DNA from: Hoplostethus atlanticus | Taxonomy: Eukaryota > Chordata > Actinopteri > Trachichthyiformes > Trachichthyidae | NCBI GenBank assembly: GCA_034670405.1 | Contig: JAXDDX010000038.1 | Location: 2,541,501 to 2,605,500 of the forward strand | DNA: 64,000 nt | Direction of reading: 5' to 3' | Shown: positions 62,303 through 64,000 of the stretch, one piece after another | Layout: each line of letters opens with the position of its first letter | Numbering within the stretch: position 1 is the stretch's first letter | Notes under the pieces: model-generated | What the model was told of the DNA's origin: nothing | The model's database searches: none | What the model saw: only the letters and a program-made list of their open reading frames with translations | Made by a program: the position numbers and the translations under genes

Positions 62303-63855
62303 TGCTCACATTTAGTGAGATTAAATAGAACAATATCATCATAGTTTTTCCACCATCAAGCCATAATACCAGGCAAGTACCAAAGTTAAAGCTTTACACA
62401 TTATAGCATGGTAGTGATGACGTCTTTACCCTGTCTAGATCCAATAGCGTTAAAGACTGCCTTCCTGTTCATTCAAGTATTTTGAAGAAGAAGAAACCCT
62501 GAAATAGATCCTGAAAGCTACGGCAGGAAGGCAGCAGTTTTCCTGAGTAATCAAATAAAAAAAAACCACTTGATATTTACTGATGGTCCTCGCTCCCCAT
62601 CCAAACCAGCACGGCCCTCCTCGCCCTAAGAAGACAGAGAGAAGATAGAAGAAACACACACACACACACACACACACCTGTGTTATTTTATGTCCTCAAC
62701 ATGCAAACTCATATTAAAACACGACTTTGGCTTGGAGGTGTCGTGGAGGTCTTACTCTGGACCCTGGGCCTCCTCTTTCTCCTCTGGGCCCTGGCACTCC
62801 TACTCCAAGCTCCCCCTGGCCAAAGAAGACATATGTTCTCATAAATCTGTAAGCATGTAAGAAACTATACTGTACAAGGACGAGTTAAAAAGATATTAAT
62901 ATGTGTCTGCTTGCATAGTCACCTTCTCCCCTTTGCCCCCATCGGTACCCGGAGAGCCCTAAAAAGCAGAGCAAGACACATGAACATGAATCACAATGTA
63001 GCTGTATTTAATCACAGGACCCTATTGAGATTATGAATCTCTTTAACGAGATCTTGCAAAGAAAACAACATCTAGACAAACCTTTGAGTAAGCTGACAAA
63101 CAACATACAGTATTGTACAATAAGTACAGTAAGTAGAAATCACATACTAGGCAAGTACAAAGTCACAGCAGCAGTCTAAAAGCAGTCCGGAGGGATAGGA
63201 TAGGAGAACTACGCTGTAAACAACCACATCACACTACAGTGTAAATGAAATATAAACTCACTGCTAGCCCAGGAGGTCCAGGGGGACCAGGGGTTCCTGG
63301 GTTGCCTGCTCGTCCTGGAAAACCTTGGAGACCCTGAAAATGAGACCGTAAATCATACCACGGCTAAAACCATACCGTATCCAGCTTTCAGATAGTGTGG
63401 ATATGTTGAGCAGTAGTTGTGTGGGCTGTGGTTCCACCAACCCTCTCCCCCAGTGGTCCAGGAGGTCCTGATTGTCCAGTCTCTCCTCTCAGGCCGGCCA
63501 GGCCAGCGGTGCCTGCTATACCCCGGGGCCCTGGGGGACCAGCTGGACCAGGAAGGCCTGGATCTCCCTGAAATGCAGCAGCAGGGTTTTGTGCTGATTG
63601 ATTTTGACTTGTGGCACTCCTGTATAAACACTAGGATACTGTAAGCCCTTAAGCAGGTGTTTTCATTTGTGTGTTCACCTTTAAACCCTGAGGTCCAAGC
63701 TGACCGGGGGGGCCCGCCAGTCCTACGCCCTTTTCTCCCTGCAACACAAGTTTTGTCATGGCTATGATATGACAGGCTGCAGATAAATAAATAGGACACA
63801 TGACAAACACCCAGCTCACCTTATCCCCTTTGGGCCCAGATGGTCCTCTTGCCCC
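53281..63855 (-). CDS. col7a1: Collagen alpha-1(VII) chain, C-terminal part (28 exons)
   Basis: Type VII collagen forms the anchoring fibrils that tie basement membrane to dermis. The visible part encodes 658 residues: 436 residues of Gly-X-Y triple helix (21 exons, each starting with a Gly codon in phase 0), an NC2 domain with the HCACG dimerisation cysteines, a Tyr/Asp-rich segment, a Lys/Val-rich repeat segment, a Kunitz domain and a short tail. All 28 exons join in one frame (1977 bp) with GT-AG introns. The identification rests on ordered resemblance to human COL7A1 as I know it: GVGVPG- and GERVV-type helix interruptions, [22 protein letters not shown], the MSQHCAC motif, YSVEEY-like acidic sequence and a C-terminal Kunitz domain. 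COL28A1 and COL6A3 also have Kunitz domains, but lack this NC2 and have C-terminal VWA or other domains. The 5' part (VWA and fibronectin III domains) lies beyond the window. Whether this is col7a1 or a fish duplicate is open. Confidence 0.93.
53667..53798 (+). pseudogene. Truncated Harbinger Myb/SANT-like gene fragment
   Basis: A 43-codon frame starts [20 protein letters not shown] and continues with [11 protein letters not shown]. This matches the beginning of the Myb/SANT-like DNA-binding protein that Harbinger elements encode next to their transposase, here on the strand opposite col7a1. It stops where an ATT-rich expansion (53796-53895) has replaced the remainder, so the DNA-binding fold is incomplete. 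Confidence 0.72.
53799..53895. repeat. ATT/TAA trinucleotide-rich repeat
   Basis: An almost pure A/T stretch of ATT and TAA units inside the Harbinger element, capable of extended self-pairing. Confidence 0.85.
54217..54240. repeat. (GT)n tract
   Basis: GT repeat starting directly at the donor of the Kunitz exon (intron side). Confidence 0.9.
54247..54429 (-). CDS. col7a1: col7a1 exon: Kunitz (BPTI) domain
   Basis: 61 codons in phase 1-1, an exon-domain unit. It contains six cysteines in Kunitz spacing: DPC, GSC, QAC, SGC, EEC, ELC. RWYFNS and [15 protein letters not shown] carry the hallmark aromatic core and glycine residues. The residue after the second Cys (P1) is Gly rather than Lys/Arg, so trypsin-type inhibition is unlikely. 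Human COL7A1 has a C-terminal Kunitz domain with a non-basic residue there too. Confidence 0.95.
54862..55059 (-). CDS. col7a1: col7a1 exon: Lys/Val-rich repeat linker
   Basis: 66 codons, phase 1-1, with good splice sites. The sequence is built of 9- to 12-residue units on the pattern K-x-V/I-E/D-P/A-x-K-S/A ([38 protein letters not shown]) and ends [13 protein letters not shown]. It is strongly basic and has no cysteine. The nucleotide units are also repeated ('tttctgagcatcaactttt' type), showing recent internal duplication. I know no counterpart in human COL7A1, where this place is acidic. Confidence 0.85.
55344..55469 (-). CDS. col7a1: col7a1 exon: acidic Tyr-rich NC2 segment
   Basis: 42 codons, phase 1-1. 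It contains [21 protein letters not shown], comparable to the EYSEYSVEEYQDPEAP region just before the Kunitz domain in human COL7A1. Human NC2 is cut by BMP1-type proteinases; a cut site near the HDPDYE acidic stretch here is only a guess. Confidence 0.88.
55806..55883 (-). CDS. col7a1: col7a1 exon: Pro/Arg-rich NC2 segment
   Basis: 26 codons, phase 1-1 ([20 protein letters not shown] then LKGEEG). Acceptor GGTTTAG and donor GAGGG|GTGAGT fit. Low complexity, so the assignment depends on phase and position. Confidence 0.75.
56372..56603. mobile_element. Foldback MITE-like element
   Basis: 61-nt arms 56380-56440 and 56535-56595 are reverse complements at roughly 80% of positions (CCA[C/A]GTTTTTG...GTCAACTTATCC...ACATAGAC), and pairing weakens outward for about 8 nt more. 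The 94-nt centre also contains self-complementary blocks. It has no coding capacity and lies in a col7a1 intron. Superfamily and target duplication not determined. Confidence 0.8.
57325..57333 (-). CDS. col7a1: col7a1 9-bp microexon
   Basis: CGTGTGGAG lies between CTGTTCCCCAG and GTGAGTG. With the flanking phase-1 bases it encodes Ala-Cys-Gly, giving MSQHC-ACG. Human NC2 reads MSQHCACQG at this place, so the second dimerisation cysteine is supplied by this exon. Confidence 0.85.
57523..57571 (-). CDS. col7a1: col7a1 exon: start of NC2 ([16 protein letters not shown])
   Basis: 49 bp, phase 0 to 1. It corresponds to human EDDIRGFVRQEMSQHC at the junction of triple helix and NC2. The Cys takes part in the antiparallel dimer disulfides of type VII collagen. 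Confidence 0.93.
57682..57735 (-). CDS. col7a1: col7a1 last triple-helix exon
   Basis: 18 codons: [16 protein letters not shown] then LM. Six Gly-X-Y units leading into NC2. Confidence 0.92.
58273..58350 (-). CDS. col7a1: col7a1 exon: triple helix with interruption
   Basis: 26 codons starting [12 protein letters not shown]. The PAMV interruption sits where human has GERVV, a strong positional marker for COL7A1. The exon ends GERGEQ. Confidence 0.94.
58700..58806. repeat. (TTATG)n/(TTATC)n pentanucleotide repeat
   Basis: About 21 pentamers, first TTATG then TTATC, with a few substitutions, inside a col7a1 intron. Confidence 0.93.
59078..59194 (-). CDS. col7a1: col7a1 triple-helix exon (117 bp)
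   Basis: 39 codons from [10 protein letters not shown] to [10 protein letters not shown]. The end matches human GPEGLQGQK. Confidence 0.93.
59445..59507 (-). CDS. col7a1: col7a1 triple-helix exon (63 bp)
   Basis: 21 codons: [15 protein letters not shown] then GEKGER, corresponding to human GDRGFDGQPGPKGDQGEKGER. Confidence 0.94.
59598..59660 (-). CDS. col7a1: col7a1 triple-helix exon (63 bp)
   Basis: 21 codons from [10 protein letters not shown] to [10 protein letters not shown]. Human has PGKEGLIGPK. Confidence 0.94.
59746..59799 (-). CDS. col7a1: col7a1 triple-helix exon (54 bp)
   Basis: 18 codons, [18 protein letters not shown], with six perfect Gly-X-Y units. Confidence 0.93.
60036..60089 (-). 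CDS. col7a1: col7a1 triple-helix exon with cysteine (54 bp)
   Basis: 18 codons, [18 protein letters not shown]. The cysteine matches KGACG in human COL7A1 and can crosslink chains within the helix. Confidence 0.94.
60942..61022 (-). CDS. col7a1: col7a1 triple-helix exon (81 bp)
   Basis: 27 codons from [16 protein letters not shown] to GMRGIK, corresponding to human PGKDGVPGIRGEKGDVGFMG. A CA repeat (60911-60937) abuts the donor side. Confidence 0.93.
61133..61168 (-). CDS. col7a1: col7a1 triple-helix exon (36 bp)
   Basis: 12 codons, [12 protein letters not shown]. Donor is GTCAGT. Confidence 0.88.
61271..61342 (-). CDS. col7a1: col7a1 triple-helix exon (72 bp)
   Basis: 24 codons from [13 protein letters not shown] to RGPGGQK. 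A (CA)n tract (61353-61384) lies 11 bp upstream of the acceptor side. Confidence 0.92.
61457..61528 (-). CDS. col7a1: col7a1 triple-helix exon (72 bp)
   Basis: 24 codons from [13 protein letters not shown] to GHPGEQ, all perfect Gly-X-Y units. Confidence 0.93.
61633..61689 (-). CDS. col7a1: col7a1 exon: triple helix with TLLV interruption
   Basis: 19 codons starting [11 protein letters not shown]. The hydrophobic interruption corresponds to GDSAVILGPPG in human COL7A1. Confidence 0.92.
61988..62037. repeat. (GA)n microsatellite
   Basis: About 25 GA units in a col7a1 intron, 36 bp beyond the donor of the next exon. Confidence 0.96.
62073..62108 (-). CDS. col7a1: col7a1 triple-helix exon (36 bp)
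   Basis: 12 codons, [12 protein letters not shown]. Confidence 0.91.
62216..62251 (-). CDS. col7a1: col7a1 triple-helix exon with Gly-to-Ala break
   Basis: 12 codons, [12 protein letters not shown]. The codon at 62222-62224 is GCA (Ala) where the Gly-X-Y rule and human GSRGERGEK call for Gly. Splice sites are normal and a (CA)n tract lies next to the acceptor side. Confidence 0.9.
62256..62300. repeat. (CA)n microsatellite
   Basis: About 22 CA units only 5 bp from a col7a1 acceptor, replacing the usual pyrimidine tract with TG repeats on the transcribed strand. Confidence 0.95.
62581..62625 (-). CDS. col7a1: col7a1 triple-helix exon (45 bp)
   Basis: 15 codons, [15 protein letters not shown]. 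Confidence 0.91.
62756..62815 (-). CDS. col7a1: col7a1 exon: triple helix with VGVPG interruption
   Basis: 20 codons starting [15 protein letters not shown]. The GVG interruption corresponds to [12 protein letters not shown] in human. Confidence 0.93.
62923..62958 (-). CDS. col7a1: col7a1 triple-helix exon (36 bp)
   Basis: 12 codons, [12 protein letters not shown]. Confidence 0.9.
63262..63333 (-). CDS. col7a1: col7a1 triple-helix exon (72 bp)
   Basis: 24 codons from [10 protein letters not shown] to [10 protein letters not shown]. Human has GPPGPPG at the equivalent place. Confidence 0.93.
63442..63567 (-). CDS. col7a1: col7a1 triple-helix exon (126 bp)
   Basis: 42 codons from [10 protein letters not shown] to [10 protein letters not shown], the longest collagenous exon in the window. 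Donor is GTTGGT, weaker than its neighbours. Confidence 0.91.
63679..63738 (-). CDS. col7a1: col7a1 exon: triple helix with VGLAG interruption
   Basis: 20 codons starting [12 protein letters not shown]. The GVG interruption corresponds to GDPGVGVPG in human. Confidence 0.93.
63820..63855 (-). CDS. col7a1: col7a1 triple-helix exon, most upstream in window
   Basis: 12 codons, [12 protein letters not shown]. Intron sequence continues from 63856 to the window edge and the gene goes on beyond it. Confidence 0.92.
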
Positions 63856-64000
63856 CTGAGTGAGAGACAATAAAATACAATCATATGCCTATGATACTTT
63901 ATGAAATGGAAAATATACTCATTTGGATTACAAAGAGATCTAGCTGCAGATATCCAACTTCACCCGGGACTGCTCTCATTTACTAACACGTTGACTTATT

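Noticed and set aside
53281..63855. COL28A1 as alternative identity for the collagen gene
   Set aside because: COL28A1 has a second VWA domain between the helix and the Kunitz domain. None is present here, whereas MSQHC-AC and the interruption pattern match COL7A1.

Overview
The window looks like a piece of a ray-finned (teleost-type) fish genome. It has vertebrate-style intron/exon genes with GT-AG junctions, very dense (CA)n, (GA)n and other microsatellites, and small DNA transposons of the Tc1, PIF/Harbinger and hAT types that are typical of fish. Coding density is very low. Only two protein genes can be supported, plus one tRNA gene and several transposon relics. No bacterial operon, CRISPR array or phage-like structure is present.

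Layout. Positions 1 to about 22.4 kb hold no recognisable gene: microsatellites, a probable LINE tail near 20 kb and one copy of a dispersed repeat near 16.8 kb. At 22.44-23.95 kb on the minus strand lies a decayed hAT-family transposase of the kind related to ZMYM1/TTF-type proteins. A perfect 22-bp-arm palindrome and an intact tRNA-Phe(GAA) gene follow at 24.44-24.67 kb. A 119-nt hairpin sits at 27.26-27.38 kb. The single-coding-exon receptor gene gpr22 occupies 29.545-31.233 kb on the minus strand. A strong splice acceptor just upstream of its start codon (31358/31359) and a strong minus-strand donor beside CpG-rich sequence at 40.56 kb suggest a non-coding first exon and a 9.2 kb 5' intron; that link is inferred. 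From 41 to 51 kb I see no gene, only repeats and a few stretches that read like conserved non-coding DNA.

The right end (about 53.0-64.0 kb, minus strand) is the 3' end of a type VII collagen gene (col7a1 or its fish duplicate). I reconstructed 28 exons from the splice sites: 21 Gly-X-Y exons (436 codons) and seven exons for the non-collagenous NC2 domain, a Kunitz domain and a short tail. Together these make 1977 bp in one continuous frame ending in TGA. Order, domain content and interruptions of the triple helix match the C-terminal part of human COL7A1 as I know it. The gene continues beyond the right edge of the window.

Noteworthy points: a 9-bp microexon carrying one of the NC2 cysteines, a phase 1-1 exon of Lys/Val-rich internal repeats between the acidic NC2 segment and the Kunitz domain, a Gly-to-Ala break in one collagen exon, a Harbinger element with exact CAG target duplication in the last intron, several MITE-like foldbacks, and an overlapping upstream ORF on gpr22. 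I found no evidence for a wholly new biological system. The most original leads are the col7a1 basic-repeat exon and the hairpin directly downstream of its polyadenylation signal.
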